Positions 20,861 to 60,840 are shown, counted from the stretch's first letter. The stretch is 64,000 bases of DNA from Larimichthys crocea (GCF_000972845.2 NC_040027.1:14747760-14811759), one strand, 5' to 3'. Translations and numbers: made by a program. Notes: generated by a model from the sequence alone, not told the origin.

Positions 20861-23410
20861 TCACTGGCGACTAACGGCACATAGGTCAAAGGGTTGTGGG
20901 TTGAGGGTGAATCCCACAACTGGTGTGATATCCAGTTCATCCTCTGTGACTCCAGGTGGAGGAGTGAAACGAAAGCGCTGAAGGAGAAAGCTGAAGAAGA
21001 GAAAGAGCTCCATTCTAGCCAAACTCTCTCCGAGACACGCCCTGCGCCCTGCAATGCAGAAATGCAACAAGTCAATAGGGGATCATATCTTCACAATTGT
21101 TAAACATCTGTGGTAGGACAATCTGTTAAAGTTGTTGTACCTGCAGAAAATGGCATGAAGGCATCTCTTCTGATGAATTTACCGCCCTCATCCAGAAAGT
21201 GGGAAGGGTTGAAGGTGCGTGGGCTCTCCCATTCGCTCTCATCATACAAGACAGACGTAAGAAGAGGAAACACAGTAGTCCCCTGAAGGCAAACAAAACG
21301 AAGGGTGGATCATGTAAAATCTTGGAAACAAAGCACTGTTATAGAGTTCAGATAACATATCTAATCAATGTACTGACCTCTTTGATAGAGTAGCCCTGGA
21401 AGATTGTGTCTCGACTGGTTTTGTGAGGAATAGACATGGGGACAATGTTCGCCAGTCTTTGTGATTCATGGATGACAGCGTCAGTGTACGGCAGGTCCTT
21501 CCTGTCGTCTACTTGTACTTGACGGCTTCCGACCACCCTGCTCAGCTCCTCCTGGACCTGGTCTGGATGCACATGAAATAATAATTAAATTTGATGAATA
21601 TGCAAAGCTAATTTGAGCCAGATTTCATATTGGAGCTTCCAGCTGCAACATTTTTTTCCCCACCTTGAATATGAGGGTACTTAGTTATGAAAAGCAAACA
21701 CCACTGCAGTGACGTTCCTGTGGTGTCACTTCCAGCTGCAAACAGGTTTATCACACTGTAGATCAGGTTTTCATCATGGTACTGCGAGTTCTCGATTTTA
21801 GACTCCTAAGATAACATACAGAAAAATAAGAGAGATTATATTTAATAATTGATTCATCTGATTAACATAGGAGTGGATTGACTGGACTCACCTCCAGGTT
21901 TAGCTTACGAGTCAGGAATGCATCAATGAAACATCTGCACATCTCAGGGTTCAGAGTCTCCTTCAGATCTGTTAAGATGCTTTTTGTATCTTTTATGTTA
22001 TGCTCCACATTCTTCATCAAATCCCACCAGTTCTTCAGGAAAGGACGCAGCCAAGGAAACATGTTGTATAACTGTAATGAAGCACAAAACAAACTTGATC
22101 TCGAGCTCCAGCTAGTTTCATTTAAAAAGATCCAGTGTATAGGATTAGTGACATCTAGCGGTGGACTTGCAGACTGCAACCAACTGAACAACATTCACTT
22201 CATTCTCCCTGCCAAGGAGAACCTAAAGTCAATGCAAAACTCATGAAAAAAGGCCCTATCTAGAGCCAGTGTTTGTTTTGTCCATTTCGTACTGTAGAAA
22301 CATGGTCTAAGGCCACAAAAACTTAATGATTATTATTTTCAGGTGCTTTTAGACAAAAGCATGACATGAGTAGTATATTTGACCAATAGATTCCCCTAAA
22401 CCTTACACACTGGACCTTTAAATTTGAAATATTTGAAATTCTTTATCTTCTACCAGGATGGAAGCTGATCCTGTCAGAATGATGGACTTGTGGTCTCTTT
22501 CTACCATATCTTGGAAGTCAGGGTCTTTGTATTCGAACCTCTTTCCAAACATAATGGCTGCAATAATGTTTGAAGTTGCGTAACTAATTTCCTTTCTGGG
22601 ATTGAAGGCTTTACCTGTGAGAGAAAGAGGAGTTAAGGACAAGTCAGAAAGTGTTCGGTATTTAAGGGGCAGTGCTTTAGAGGAGATAGTGTTACCTTCA
22701 TATTGTTCAAATTCTTCCATCAGGTATCGACATTCCTCAATGATTCTCGTCTCACTAATCCGTTTGCCCATGCCAAAATCTCTCAGTGTAGTCAGAGCAA
22801 AACGCCTCATTTCTTTCCACGTTTCGCCATTGGAGAATATTATACCTAAAACAAATCTGGATGGTTTGTTTCAACCAGAACAAAAGCACGTTTCTAGAAA
22901 AACAACAACAAAAAACATTTTCTTACCGTTTCCTTTGTTGAAATCGTAGAATATGGGAGTGACTTCTCGGTCTCCGAACTCTTCAGCATGGTTGACCAGA
23001 GCCTGTTTCACGGTCCTGTATCCAGCCAGCACGACCACCTTCTTCAGTCCAAAGTAGACGGTGAACACTGGTCCATATTCTTTGGACAGCTAAAAAGATT
23101 AAGGCAGGTTAAAGTGAGACTGTCAGTCCAAGATAAGAAACATAATTTACTGCGTTATACTGCAAACATATGCGAGAATCACATCGTTTAAGACAAATGA
23201 AACAGTTCTCACATCAAAAAGAGATCTGTCGAGTCTCTTGAGATCCACCTGAAGCAAGTTACCAAGCAGGGGGAAAGGTTTAGGTCCTGGAGGCTCCTTT
23301 TCCTGGTCTTGGGCGCCGATGCGAAAGTAAAAAACATGCAGAACAAGCAGGACCAGAACGGCAACCAGCAGCAAGCTTGAAGTGGAGGACTGGAAAAGAT
23401 CGTCCAACAT
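20861..23410 (-). CDS. cytochrome P450, family 2 (complete, nine exons)
   Basis: Microsomal haem monooxygenase acting with NADPH-P450 reductase at the ER. Exons 23410-23213, 23089-22927, 22845-22696, 22614-22454, 22071-21892, 21805-21664, 21562-21378, 21282-21141 and 21048-20861 total 1509 nt (502 codons). Nine exons with sizes such as 163, 150, 161, 142, ~188 and 142 nt are the hallmark of CYP2 genes. Visible motifs: N-terminal membrane anchor ([17 protein letters not shown]), proline hinge [13 protein letters not shown]-helix WKEMRR, I-helix [12 protein letters not shown]-helix ESQR, PRTFNP, and the haem loop [11 protein letters not shown] with the axial cysteine. Nothing is broken, so it should be active. 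The start ATG is at 23408-23410. Teleost CYP2 subfamilies (2K, 2X, 2J-like and others) cannot be told apart by eye, so no symbol is given; the substrate is unknown. Confidence 0.96.
22121..22422. mobile_element. MITE-like element, copy 1 (CYP2 intron 4)
   Basis: Termini are inverted repeats: tttaaaaagatccagtgtat on the left and, reverse-complemented, tttaaaggtccagtgtgtaa on the right. The interior contains tctagagccagtgtttg, ctgtagaaacatgg and gattattattttcaggtg, shared with the copy at 31911-32241. There is no coding capacity. It fills most of the ~380-bp intron. Confidence 0.75.
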
Positions 23411-23730
23411 GATGCTGCAGTCACCTGGAAGTGGACACAAATGATTTCACTGAACAGTCGTCCTGAGCTTTGGTTTCAAGGTGCTTCTTCGTGAGATGCG
23501 AGGACAATTGGTTTTCAGAACAGCTTTCTTGTTGACCTATTCGCAGATAAGTTGACTTGGCACCACCTTTCTGGGCGTGTTTGTAGCCGACAGCCCTACC
23601 TTCTTTTAGAGGCCTTCACCAATCCTGTGTTACACTAATTGCATAAGTAAGACCTCTTTATTAGGTGTGAAGGAGCAGCATTGATTTCTTTCTTTGTCCT
23701 TAATAAACATTTCTTGTTCCTGCATGCAGA
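23411..23730 (-). promoter_or_regulatory. CYP2 5' flank
   Basis: Upstream sequence of the P450 gene. The block 23420-23725 is the counterpart of the relic at 19428-19725; the two have kept several 10-20 base identities, marking the region most conserved after the duplication. No individual factor sites were assigned. Confidence 0.45.
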
Positions 23731-24539
23731 AACTACAGAAACCTGATTTGCTTCTTAACAAAGACAAAGTTGTACAGCAGAAGTAAACTAATACCTATAA
23801 AAAAATCTCATGTTGACCCCCCGGGACAACATGAGGGCTAAACCATTTACTCAATAACAAAGTAAATAAAGTGTTTCACAGAGCAGAAAGTAAAAACCGA
23901 AATAGACAACAATAAATAGAATTTTGCAAATATAAGAATAAATGAAATACATAAATGGAAGATAAGTACAATACAAAAATAATAATAAACACGAGGAAAG
24001 TTTAAAACATTTAAAAGTAAATTAAAGTGCAGATGAACAAACACAGGGGATAACAAGTATCAGAGAGGCTTGAAATCTTCGCAGTAAACAACGAGGCACC
24101 TTAAAGGATATGTCTTCAGGTTGTTTCTTAAATGTCTACAGAAGTGGAGTACCTCAGATCCACAGATTTTTCCGTGTCAGCAAAAGAGGAATGTCCTGAA
24201 CTTAACAATGTTTTTAAGATGATGAAATGATATACAGATACCTCTTCTTAATATCCCGATTAAGAGATTAAGACCGAGCAGACCGGTCAAACCTCTCCAC
24301 AGTCAGCTTGAAATGTCTCTGAGAAACTGAGCACTCTCCATGTGGAGATCTAGGTGGTTAAGGCTTTATCTAAAATGTAACAACTTAATTTAACTAAACA
24401 CATTCAGAGAGAAACTGTTCATCTGTGTATCGCCAAAACAGACTTCCTCCACACAGGCATTCACTTTGAGAGCAAAGTAAAAAACATACCTGGGAAATAA
24501 AACAATGTATAGGAGTATATACATATATAAGGAGCTTCA
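23731..24539. other. intergenic, no recognised feature
   Basis: AT-rich, stop-dense in all frames. I see nothing that resembles a gene or a known element. Confidence 0.6.
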
Positions 24540-24554
24540 CAGGTAAACATTAAA

Positions 24555-24840
24555 CTACAGTGTGTGTGTATATCTATCTATCTATCTATCTATCTATATA
24601 GATATACTATTCTATATACACATACATATTTATATGTGTACATTGTATTTTAATATCTAATATCTATATATATAGATATATATATATATATCTATATATA
24701 TATATATATATATTGTGTGGTGTGTGTGTGTGGTGTGTGTGTGGGGTATCTACACACACACACACACACACATATATATGTATAATATATATGTATACAC
24801 ACACACTCACACACACAATTATACACACATATATATACAT
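24555..24840. repeat. compound microsatellite (CTAT, TA, TG, CA blocks)
   Basis: Successive blocks of (ctat)n at ~24570-24600, (ta)n at ~24660-24712, (tg)n with ggtgtg interruptions at 24713-24746, (ca)n at ~24752-24773, then mixed ta/ca to 24840. The plus-strand open frame across it (24713-25081) is a translation of the repeat and not a gene. Confidence 0.9.
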
Positions 24841-25235
24841 ACATATATGGGATCAATATACATGCATCCTTGTTTTTAGCTGTGTGTGTACATTGAGAGT
24901 CATATTTCTTGTATGGTTCACATATTTAGACAATACAACTGACTTTGACTGTGATAAATTACAAATATACACAATATACACACACAAAAAAAAGTTCATT
25001 TTCTGCTGTTTTATATACTACAGAGAGACGCACTGCCTGCCTAACAATCAAGCTCCATGTAACTGTTATTTACCGACATAAAACGTGCAGGAGAGAATCA
25101 AAGTTTACCTGTTTTTATTCATTTTTTCCTTCCTGTCTCGATGTCCGGCAGTAAAGTGTTGCGCCACTGTTCAAGGTTCACTTGAAATACGTCTATTTTT
25201 ATCTTTCCACTGAGTTCATGTGCTTATTTAATTAT

Positions 25236-26483
25236 TTATTAGGGTCCGAGCACCGACAGCAGTAGAAAGTGAAAGGAATTTTCCCACATTATTATTTTAC
25301 TTCTTTTCCGTCTTCTGGGACGAATTACGTACCGGTAACATTCGCGAAAAGTCACGCATTTTTCTCTATTCTCTATAGCGCCACCTACAAATTTTCAAAA
25401 ACGCCAAATAAATGCGGTGACTTTGGCGTAGGACGACGAAATTCGGCACACGCGTGTGTCATACCCAGACGCACAAAAATGCTCATGGACACCATGGTGC
25501 CAGACGCACAGGAAGTCAGACATTTTGGGAGGAAGTTGCGTTTTGGCGCCATTTTTGCCCATTTCAAAATGCTAACAGGTTTAAACTTGCTCAGGTTACT
25601 CTTAAACCATGGGGGATTAAAAGTTGAACACAACTTTTCCAAAGTCTGAATGCTGTGACCGTGATGACCCCTCAAAGTTCGCACAAAACACAAAGTCGCT
25701 AATAACTTGTGGATACACTGTCCTATCCTGACCAAACGTCATAGGGTGGACACTGGACACGGCCTGAACGCGTACATATGCCCATAGTGACACTTACCTA
25801 TAGCGCCACCTGCTGGTGGTTGGAAATGTCAATTTGTTTCTACACCTCGCATATTACAAATGTAATGGTAACGGCTTCAAACTTGCCCAGGTTACTCTTC
25901 AGCCATGGGGGAATAAAAGTGATAGACAACTTTTCCACAGTCTGAACGCTGTGGCCGTGATGACCCCTCAAATTTCGAGGTCTGCTGGTGGTTGGAAATG
26001 TCACGCTTCACATGTCAAGGTGTCACGCCTATCTGGATCGCTGCAGTGTCATCAAATTGGCTCATGTAGGGCTTCAGGACTTGGTGATGCTTCCTGGTGA
26101 AAACAATGATGCCACCTCATACGGTGTGGCCGTAGCCAGGCGGTGAAAGTCGCGTGATGGCGTTTGCAGTTTGAACACCTTTGCATCATCGCACGGTCAT
26201 GAAACTTGGCACACACGTCCACCCTGACGACCTTGTGCATATGTGAAGGGTATCATGTGTGGCTCTATACCGCCCCCTACAAATTTTCAAAACCCCCCTG
26301 CCATTGGGGATACTTTAAATTCGCTACACGCCTCCGTCATGCCCAGACGCACACAAAAGCCTCTGGTCGCCATTGTGCCATATGCACAGGAAGTCAGACA
26401 TTTTGGGTGGACGGGTGCGATGCGTGGGGTGGCGTCCAGTGCCCACGTGCGAGGGCCCGTACATCGCTGCTTGCAGCTTTAAT
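25236..26483 (+). repeat. 1.25 kb teleost dispersed repeat, internally repetitive
   Basis: Starts at ttagggtccgagcaccgaca and ends cgagggcccgtacatcgctgcttgcagctttaa, end sequences I know from a very abundant but poorly classified percomorph repeat. Internally, ~130-base units recur: the block with cgccacctacaaattttcaa...caggaagtcagacattttggg occurs at 25379-25530 and again at 26268-26408. The block with cttgcccaggttactctt...gtgatgacccctcaaa occurs at ~25576-25680 and ~25875-25975. The phrase ctgctggtggttggaaatgtc occurs at 25810 and 25981. Open frames across it are incidental. Confidence 0.8.
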
Positions 26484-26573
26484 TTATTTTATGTTGGTAA
26501 TGCTGAATAATAAATACCCATATGATTCTATAAAGAAGAGGAGTCCATGACTTTGTGTTGCATAATTTCCATG

Positions 26574-26579
26574 TTTATT
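26574..26579 (-). terminator. kif1a: candidate distal kif1a polyadenylation signal
   Basis: AATAAA on the minus strand, the last hexamer before the dispersed repeat. Confidence 0.4.
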
Positions 26580-29557
26580 TAATATATGACAATGTGTTTA
26601 GTGTACACAAACATTTGACGCTAAACTCCAACACTCAGAGACACTGACTGAACTACTGCCCATTTTTTCAGATTTCGTAAATGGGTGCAAGTTTATAATA
26701 CACTGTTCACAGCAATCATGTTTATATACAATGCAAAAAAAAAAAATGTGAAGAAGAAAAAATAAATGTACCGGTGCAATTTGATAGTGCAAAACAAAAA
26801 AAGAAGAAGAAAAAAAAGAGATTAAATGTGGAAGCACAAAACGAAATGATATTTCTTTAAAGGGCAGGGGAGGGATTAGAAAAAGTAGATTTTGTGAAGG
26901 CTGTCAGAGGATGGTGGTGAAGGTAGATACTGAAATAAGATGATGAACCAACCTTCCCCCCACATGTCGGTGGACAGATTATTACAAGTATATCCCTCAA
27001 CCTCCGTTTGGTTCCCTGATAGTAACCTACCTACAATCAATAAGGAACCAGACTGTGAAACCAGAAGACGAAGAGAGACGAAGAGTCAAAAACTCCTGCA
27101 GAATAAGTATTTTCAAATATCAATGTACATTCAGTGTGATTTTTTTTTTGTCTGTGTGTGTGACTGCACCAACAAAATGTTGGTTGGCTCAAATGTAACG
27201 TACATTAAGTCACAAAAGAAAACAGAGAGGAATAATCTCACCATAGAGATCAGACTGGAGCAATCCCCGGGCTCATGTTTTAAGATTTGGTTTTAATGAA
27301 AATGAGACAGAAATGAGTGCTTGAGACAGTTTATAGTACAGTACAGCTGGGTTTTCCCTCAATGATGATGCTATAGCTGGATAAAATACAACTGCAGTCT
27401 CTGCAGTGCCAAGTAAAATCTACGATCACCCAACAAACTGAAGATATTTAACAGACACGGGACTGATTAACCACAACTACTGACGGTCGTGCACGCATGT
27501 AAAATGGTTTGATCGGATCCACAACACAGAGAATACTTTACACTTTCAGGAAATGTGCTTTTTCGTGCATTAATATATTACGGGGATTACCCCAGAGGCA
27601 AAAATATAAACCTGCTGAAATGCTGTTACAGTTTAATCCCCTGCTAAAACCTACTGTGCAACATTCTTTCTTCTTTGTCTTTGTGTCACAGTTGAATGCT
27701 TCGAGACGTCCTTGTTTGTAAGTGAAATGTCACTTCTGTCAGTGAGCACGCTCTCTAGGCTGGCTGACCTGAGGCATGCTTCATCGTTAAAACTTCACAC
27801 AACATCTCACAAGCTTGATCTGTTACTAGTTAGTTCAGTTTGAGATTCATAGTCAGTTTGAATGAAATGCACAGTGCACACTTTGATACTGTCATTGATT
27901 TGTTCCACTTAAAGCACACTTATTTAAAAGATAAAGCAATATGCCTCCTGACAGGCCTGAAATATGTTAGTAGTAGGTTTTTAAAAATGTATAAACATTA
28001 AGTATGCTCTGTGTTATGGAAATATACAACAGCTGATTGCCGTATTATGAAGCGTTTACATACACTATACATTTTTTTGACTGTATATGAAAGTGATGAT
28101 GATGAAAAGCAGGAAAGTGATGCGATTATGATCTGCACACACTTCCAGAACAGTATTATAGCAGCATGAAGAATGTAGTTTCAAAGCAACTGGTGCAAAG
28201 GCATACCTGTACAGTATGACTGAAAAGAGAGGCACTACATTTAATCAATATACATATCATTCAGAAAACCAGCTTCTTATTCTGTACTGTGAGGAACAGT
28301 TTATACTTTTGATCATTGAACAAGGTAGCTTTGTGCAGGTGAGGATGGACCACCCTAACATTCTGTACCTAACAATTTATTGACTTTTAGCTGGGTCAAA
28401 GGTCAGGTGTGACTATCCGAATCTTGAAAAAGGGGATAGTGTTATTCAAGTAATCTTCAGCACAAAGAAGTAGCCAATCATAAATGTCTTTAAATAGCAT
28501 TAACTACAAGGGGGACGAGGTTGTATTATCTCAACAGTTAAGGAACTCATATTAAAAAGTGCAGTGTGCAGAAATTGCACGGTACTACTACTTTAGAAAT
28601 ATAAATGTCTTTGTAAATAAATACATGCAGAAATAAATAATAAAGCTGTTAAATATCTAAATATATCACATTTTAAAAGAAATAAAATTCAGGTAGAGAA
28701 TGAGATTAAATTGAGAGAGGATTAATGGTGATGATATTTGATTACTTGTCGTGTGAATGTAGATACCCTCGGTGCTCCTACAAGTAGCTAAAACGACATG
28801 AAATGCCACAAGAACATGAAGTCTATGATGATATGCCATTCCTTTGCCAGACTGCGTGTGCTAACGTTTTAAACAAGTTTTTAGGAATAGGAGGCAGATT
28901 ACTCAATGTCAGGACCACAAAGAAAAGAGGAAATATTTTTTAGAGTTACACTCAACTGTCATTTTTTTCTTCTTTTAGCGTGTATTTTCTAGCTGTACGT
29001 TGTATGCAAACCAGTTTAGACACGGTGTATATATAGTTGTAGAGTAGAGAAGAATCTGCATGTTTGTCTATTTACCGATGCAAATGTAGCGATGTGATCC
29101 TCGCCGACATGGCAGCTTCAGGTAAAAATAAATGTCACTGCTTTTTTTTTTTTTTTTTTTTTTTTTCTTTTTAAAGGAGTAAATGTATAAGGCTTGATGT
29201 GTCACTGACAACAACTACAGTACATTACCATACGTATGTAATCTGAGATAAGAAATTGTTGCTACTTCCTCCATTTTCTTCATTCGTCCAGCTATGAATA
29301 AATTCCAGTACAGTACAGTGACAGAAGAGGTTTTTTCAGACTACGAGACTCACACCGCAGCAAAGGCCTGACAGGAAATGGGCGCTTTAGGTGCTGAGGA
29401 CACTAGTGATAAACTGAGAACGTACAGGGGGAAAGATGGTTGTTGGTGACTGTGGTAGTGGGGGAGTCGGGAGGGGGTTGGGAGCTCAGCACAAGGGGAG
29501 GGATAAGGACAAGGACCTATGTACATCTTAGTCTTTGCGTTCATCCTTCTCTCAGAG
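26574..29557 (-). other. kif1a: probable kif1a 3' UTR
   Basis: The ~3 kb between the kif1a stop (29558-29560) and an AATAAA on the minus strand at 26574-26579 is AT-rich, lacks recognisable transposons and has no coding signal. The dispersed repeat ends only ~90 bases beyond the hexamer. Neuronal kinesin transcripts commonly have long 3' UTRs. A T-tract of about 26 bases lies at 29141-29166. The extent is inferred; other polyadenylation hexamers within the region would give shorter forms. Confidence 0.5.
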
Positions 29558-55711
<26,154 letters not shown>

Positions 55712-57159
55712 CTGAAAGACAGGACAAGGAACATGGGTCAGAGGGAGGGTGAGACCTGCCCACGTGAAACACTATATGAGCTGTGTCGGTGTCATGTTCG
55801 GCTAATAGAGCCGGGAAGGCCTGAGTCGCCTGCTCTTTCTGTACCAAAAGTCATCTTTAGTGTTTGGGCCTCTGAATAAAACCCAAAATTCAGACTGTGG
55901 ATGTATTAGGATGCAAGACCTCTTCAGAAACACTGAGTGGTGGCGTGGACTGAAATATATACATTGTTTTATGCCTGTTGCCATCAGTTACTTATAGAAA
56001 AACAGTTATTGCTTTTCACATCAGTAAGAAAAAGGCTTTAGTAAAATAATAAAGGGACTTTAAACTGGCTTTTTGTTCTACTCTCTGTACAAGAAGTGAA
56101 AAGTTTAGGTTTAAAATCACGTTTCAAAGTACTACATTGTGAATCAAACTCTAAACATACACATTTGTGAGTGAATGCAAACATCTGAGAGACTAGAAAA
56201 TATAATTAACTCAAAAACAACATCAGAAATCTGCTGTATAACCCTGCTGGTGGTCCTGTGAGGCTCATTACACAGAAAAAAACAAAATGATTGCACAAAA
56301 AATAAACTCTCTTTTACTCTCTCTACTTTCAAATGTACAGTTCGGCCTGAGGGTGGTGCCAAATTAAAAGGCCGTGTTTTTCCCCTCCAGGTTTCTTCTG
56401 TCTACTGGTGGCCATTTTAGGACGGCTCGGGCTCAGCTCGTCAGGCTCAGCTTGTCAGGCTCAGCTCATCTTTCAACATTGTGAAACAAGCCTCAGCCAC
56501 GAGCTGCACTTCATCAGGCTCAGTTGTCCTTTGTTAGCCTTCGGACAAAAACAGCTTCTACTGATCGATTTTTGTGTTGTTGTTTTTGCCAGAATATCAG
56601 AGAAGCACGGATATAATTAGAGATCTTTGTGTGTCCATAACACATGGATTAATTTAAATGTAAATAATTTATGAATTTATGATGCCCAGTGTTTTGTTTA
56701 CGGGTCTAAACAATGATATTCTGGTCTAGATGACCAGCAATGATTCAAGTAAATCATGTTGCCTGATCAAATCATTTCCTCCTGATATTTGACCTGATAT
56801 TCGATATGTCTGCTCTGTGACAAACAAAACTGAGACGCTCTTTCGCTTAATGATGATAACACACATGTTCTGTCTCACTTCATCTGTTAGTTATTATTTC
56901 CTTAGCTGTGTAGCTGATAATAAATAAATAAATAATAATAATAAAGCTGTATATGTACAGTATGTGGAAAGGTTATACATGTATCACCACTGCTTTTAAA
57001 TCCACACCCATTTTACTTTATTTTAAAGGTAACAAAACAATGTAAACACAATGGTTGGTTATGTGGTCATACCACTGACAGTATAAAGAACTGATGGTGT
57101 ACGTGTGACGTCACCCACAGGTTTCTGAGGAGCTGTAACCATCGTCACAGTCCTGCCTC

Positions 57160-57560
57160 TGCCGCCTCCAGCTAAACTAAAAATCAGCATAGATCATAGG
57201 TAAGCTGAATGATACCTGGGTGCTCAAACAAGCCGCCTGTAACGGCACCTACCTGTCAATCTAAGTGGCCAAGCTGGTAATTATGCATAACTTTAAGCCT
57301 TAATATAATTTGAACAGGTGAGTTATGTAGAAATTCAGACTCAGTACAGTTGTCATGAACGGAGAAATTAGCTATAGAGTCCAAAACAGTTTTTTGTACC
57401 AGGCTGTAAACATGTTTATTTCTGCTGTGAAGTTGGACATTTTAACATGGGGACCTATGGAGACTGACTTATTCTGTAGCCAGCCTCAAGAAACTGCAGT
57501 TTTTGGTACTTCCTGTGCTGGCTCCACTTTGCAGCCTCGGAGGTTGCTGCTTGGGTTATA
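57160..57560 (+). repeat. dispersed repeat, copy A
   Basis: Contains gtgagttatgtagaaattca, gttgtcatgaacgg, taccaggctgtaaacatgtt and tatttctgctgtgaagttgg, a known-looking fish interspersed repeat. It is matched in reverse orientation by 60535-60840. Confidence 0.8.
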
Positions 57561-60534
57561 CAGATGTTACACTGATGGAAATACATGCCAGTTATTACAG
57601 TAATGGCTCAGGAATTATCCTGTGAGGTGACAAAGCACTTCTCTCTCTCTCTCTGTCACAATATCTATTCAGTCAGCCTTTGTTTGTTTGCCCAGACACC
57701 ATTTCGTGTTATAGAATTCTTGCGGGCTGCTAATAGTATCTTTAATAGTAAAGTGTCCTTTTTGTTTAACTTTTGGAATAACAAAATTCACAATAAATCG
57801 ATACGACCAATGAGCCAAGCCAAGAATAATTTTCTCAAAAAACAACCTGAAGCAACATCAGTGAGGTTTTGCAGAAAATTAATGCTCAATGCTTCATAGA
57901 AGACCTTTTATACATTGTGTAGGGGCAATATATATGTAAGGCAATATATCTGATATATACTGCAAATGCAAATTATTCTCATCCTATAGTCAAACATTAA
58001 AATCAAGGAGTTTTTGTCTGAATGATACAGCACACGGTAGCGTGCTGACTGAAGAACAATATGTCTGGTGAGGTTTGGTGATGCCAACTATAAAAACGCT
58101 CCCTCCCTGCTCCCAGAGCTCCAGACACCATTTTCTCTGCTAATGCAAGTATGGTCGATAATAGAGGAAAGGGCCCAGGGCTAAGTACACTCTCAAGTAA
58201 GTGTACACACTGTTATTTCCTCTCTACGCTGCTATTGTGTTTCTGGCTATGAAATATAGGCCAGTGTGGCTGGTTTCGGTTTTCAGGGCCCATTCTTCAC
58301 CATGACACAAAGATGAGGCCTCATTTACTGGGCATGACGTGTCTAGGTACTCTGGAAGATCGCCAACTATGAACAGTTTACACGCAATGCTCTCTTTCAA
58401 ATTTATCTAAGTGGTGTATTCTGCACTTATAATGGCCATGAAATAAATGAGATGTGCTGCCAACCGCAGCTACGAAATTCATTAATCAGCTAGAAATGTC
58501 CATTTCCTGTCTCCTGCCATGAATGCTCCTCTACGGTAATGTGTCATGACATCAGACATCACTAGGGTTTCCCGTTAGACGTGAATATACTTAGAATTAA
58601 AGGGGCACTTTATATTTAATCAAACAATAGTGATTAATCCCTCCACTCATCACATTTGTGTATCAGTGATTGAGTTGAGTGCACTCATTGTTACCTGCTC
58701 CACTTAACAGTGCTCATAGCCAGACTGCTCACACATAAGTGTAACATCTGTATGACCCAAGCGGCAACCTCTGTGGCTGTGAAGTGCAGCCAATGTACAA
58801 GTAACAAAAACTGCGGTTCCTCAAACGTCCACTTGAGGCTGGCTACAGAACGAGTCAATCTCCATACACGTAGGTGGCTTTGTTTGAGCATTGTCATTCA
58901 GCCAACCTCTGCTCCACCAATGATCCACAAATTATTTGATTTTTTAGAGGGAAGCAACATAGGCAGGACTGCCAGAGCCACCACACTTCACAATGGCTCT
59001 TCAGAGACCTGTGGCCATAATCCATATTCATATTTTCTCTGGTCCTAACTAACCAGATTCCAAAGAGAACGCACTTTCTGTGAAGTGGTGATGCAGGTGA
59101 AACACAGAAAACATATCAGCGTGTCACCTTGTTTACAATATCATGTCAAAAGCAACAAAATATCACATTCCTTTTTTATGCTGCATTTCTGATATAAAGC
59201 ATTAACGCACATCCCTTTCATCATCGATGGAAAAATGGGCATATATCATATATCTAATACAGCCTGACAGCATGATCGTATATCTAATACAGCCTGACAG
59301 TGAATTAATGAAGGTCCTACAAGGTCTCAGGCTGCCACGTGGTGAAAACATGGAAGAAACTGATTGGTTTTTCCGAGAAGATAACATTGACCTGGACAAC
59401 AAAAAGAAAACCATCAAATAAACCGAATCTAAAAGGAGACATCTAAAATGAAAAATCTATAAAAATCTGACTAATCCCCTGAAGCGAAGCCTCTGCAGTA
59501 CGACGTCCTCTGGTTGCTTACTCATCGCTGATTGTGCTGTGATTCATACAAGACACCCCCCCCCATCCCTCTCCACACTCCAGCACCGGAAAGAAAAGCG
59601 TCTTGCTCTCAGATAAGGTAATCACTTTAGAGTGGCAGTGATTGGCAGTATGTATGAGAGTAACAGTGAGACATGGGGCTGGGCTGCCGGCTTTAAATTG
59701 AACTCGGTAGCTTTGGTGACGTTGTCAGCGGTCACTGCTTGCGTGTCAGAGTGATCTCCACCTGAGGCCAGATTTAGCAGCATTTTCAGCACACAGATCA
59801 CGTCCCCCCCTCTTTATCATCGCCCACTTTACTACCTGCCTTCCCTTTTTACGATCGAAATGCTTTTTAATTACGAAGCGTTGCGTTTACAGATGGCGCC
59901 GGGTCTGGAGGTCATGTCGTGGAAGGCAAACGTTATTAGATGGGATACAGCAGCTCATTTTCCTTCTGGCAGTGTGCTAGCAAACGTCATCAGCAGGTGG
60001 TCAGGAGTGTATGTACGTATCCACCATATCTACGATTATATCAACACAATGTTTGCATATGCTGATTTCTACTAGGGGATTTAAGTGTACACCACTGATA
60101 TTAACATGTATTTATACAGCAAACAAAACACAATTTGGGAAGACAGAAAAAATATGTTTATATACTGTGTATATCTATTTTTAAGAGACAACTTTAAATG
60201 CCTGAATATGTGCCGATACTGATCCTTCCAAGAAATCAAAAAACACTTATCTGACACTTATCTGACACTGTCCAATAATTGGAAGTTATTTTATTTCTTC
60301 AAGGAAGGACTGCAACTTTTATTTCCATTATCCAATAATCTGCCAATATTTTCTTCGACTGACTGTCGTTTAGTTTCCAAAACAGAGACACAAGAGTGAA
60401 AAAATGTCCATCACAATTTTCCTTAACTCATACTGTCATATTAAAATATCTTGTTTGTCGGACCAAAGTATTTGTAAAAATAAAAAAAAGATGTTTTTCC
60501 TTAACCCTCTAGACTCTAGATTGTTGCTGCAGGT

Positions 60535-60840
60535 CACAGAGGACCAATTTCCATAGGTCCTCATGTTCAAATGTCCAACTTCACAGCAGAAATAAACATG
60601 TTTACAGCCTGGTACAAAAAACAGTTTTGGTCTCTATAGCTAATTTCCCCGTTCATGACAACTGTACAGAGTCTGAATTTCTACATAACTCACACCATCA
60701 AATTACATTAAAAATTAAAGTTATACATAATTAACTTTGCTTTGATTGAACTTTGCTGTTACAGGTGGCTTGTCTGAGCAACCAGGTTTCATTCAGCCCC
60801 CCTCAGCTCCACCCACGATCCACGTGTCTCTGGCACCACA
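60535..60840 (-). repeat. dispersed repeat, copy B (inverted)
   Basis: Reverse complement of copy A, with the same blocks and few differences over ~150 bases, then more diverged (both contain caaacaagccgcctgtaac-like sequence). It ends before the distal part present in A, so it is truncated. Confidence 0.8.

Noticed and set aside
24713..25081. 122-codon plus-strand frame
   Set aside because: Translation of TG/CA/TA microsatellite DNA.
25269..26550. Several 80-126 codon frames on both strands
   Set aside because: All lie within the dispersed repeat and show no conserved protein domain.
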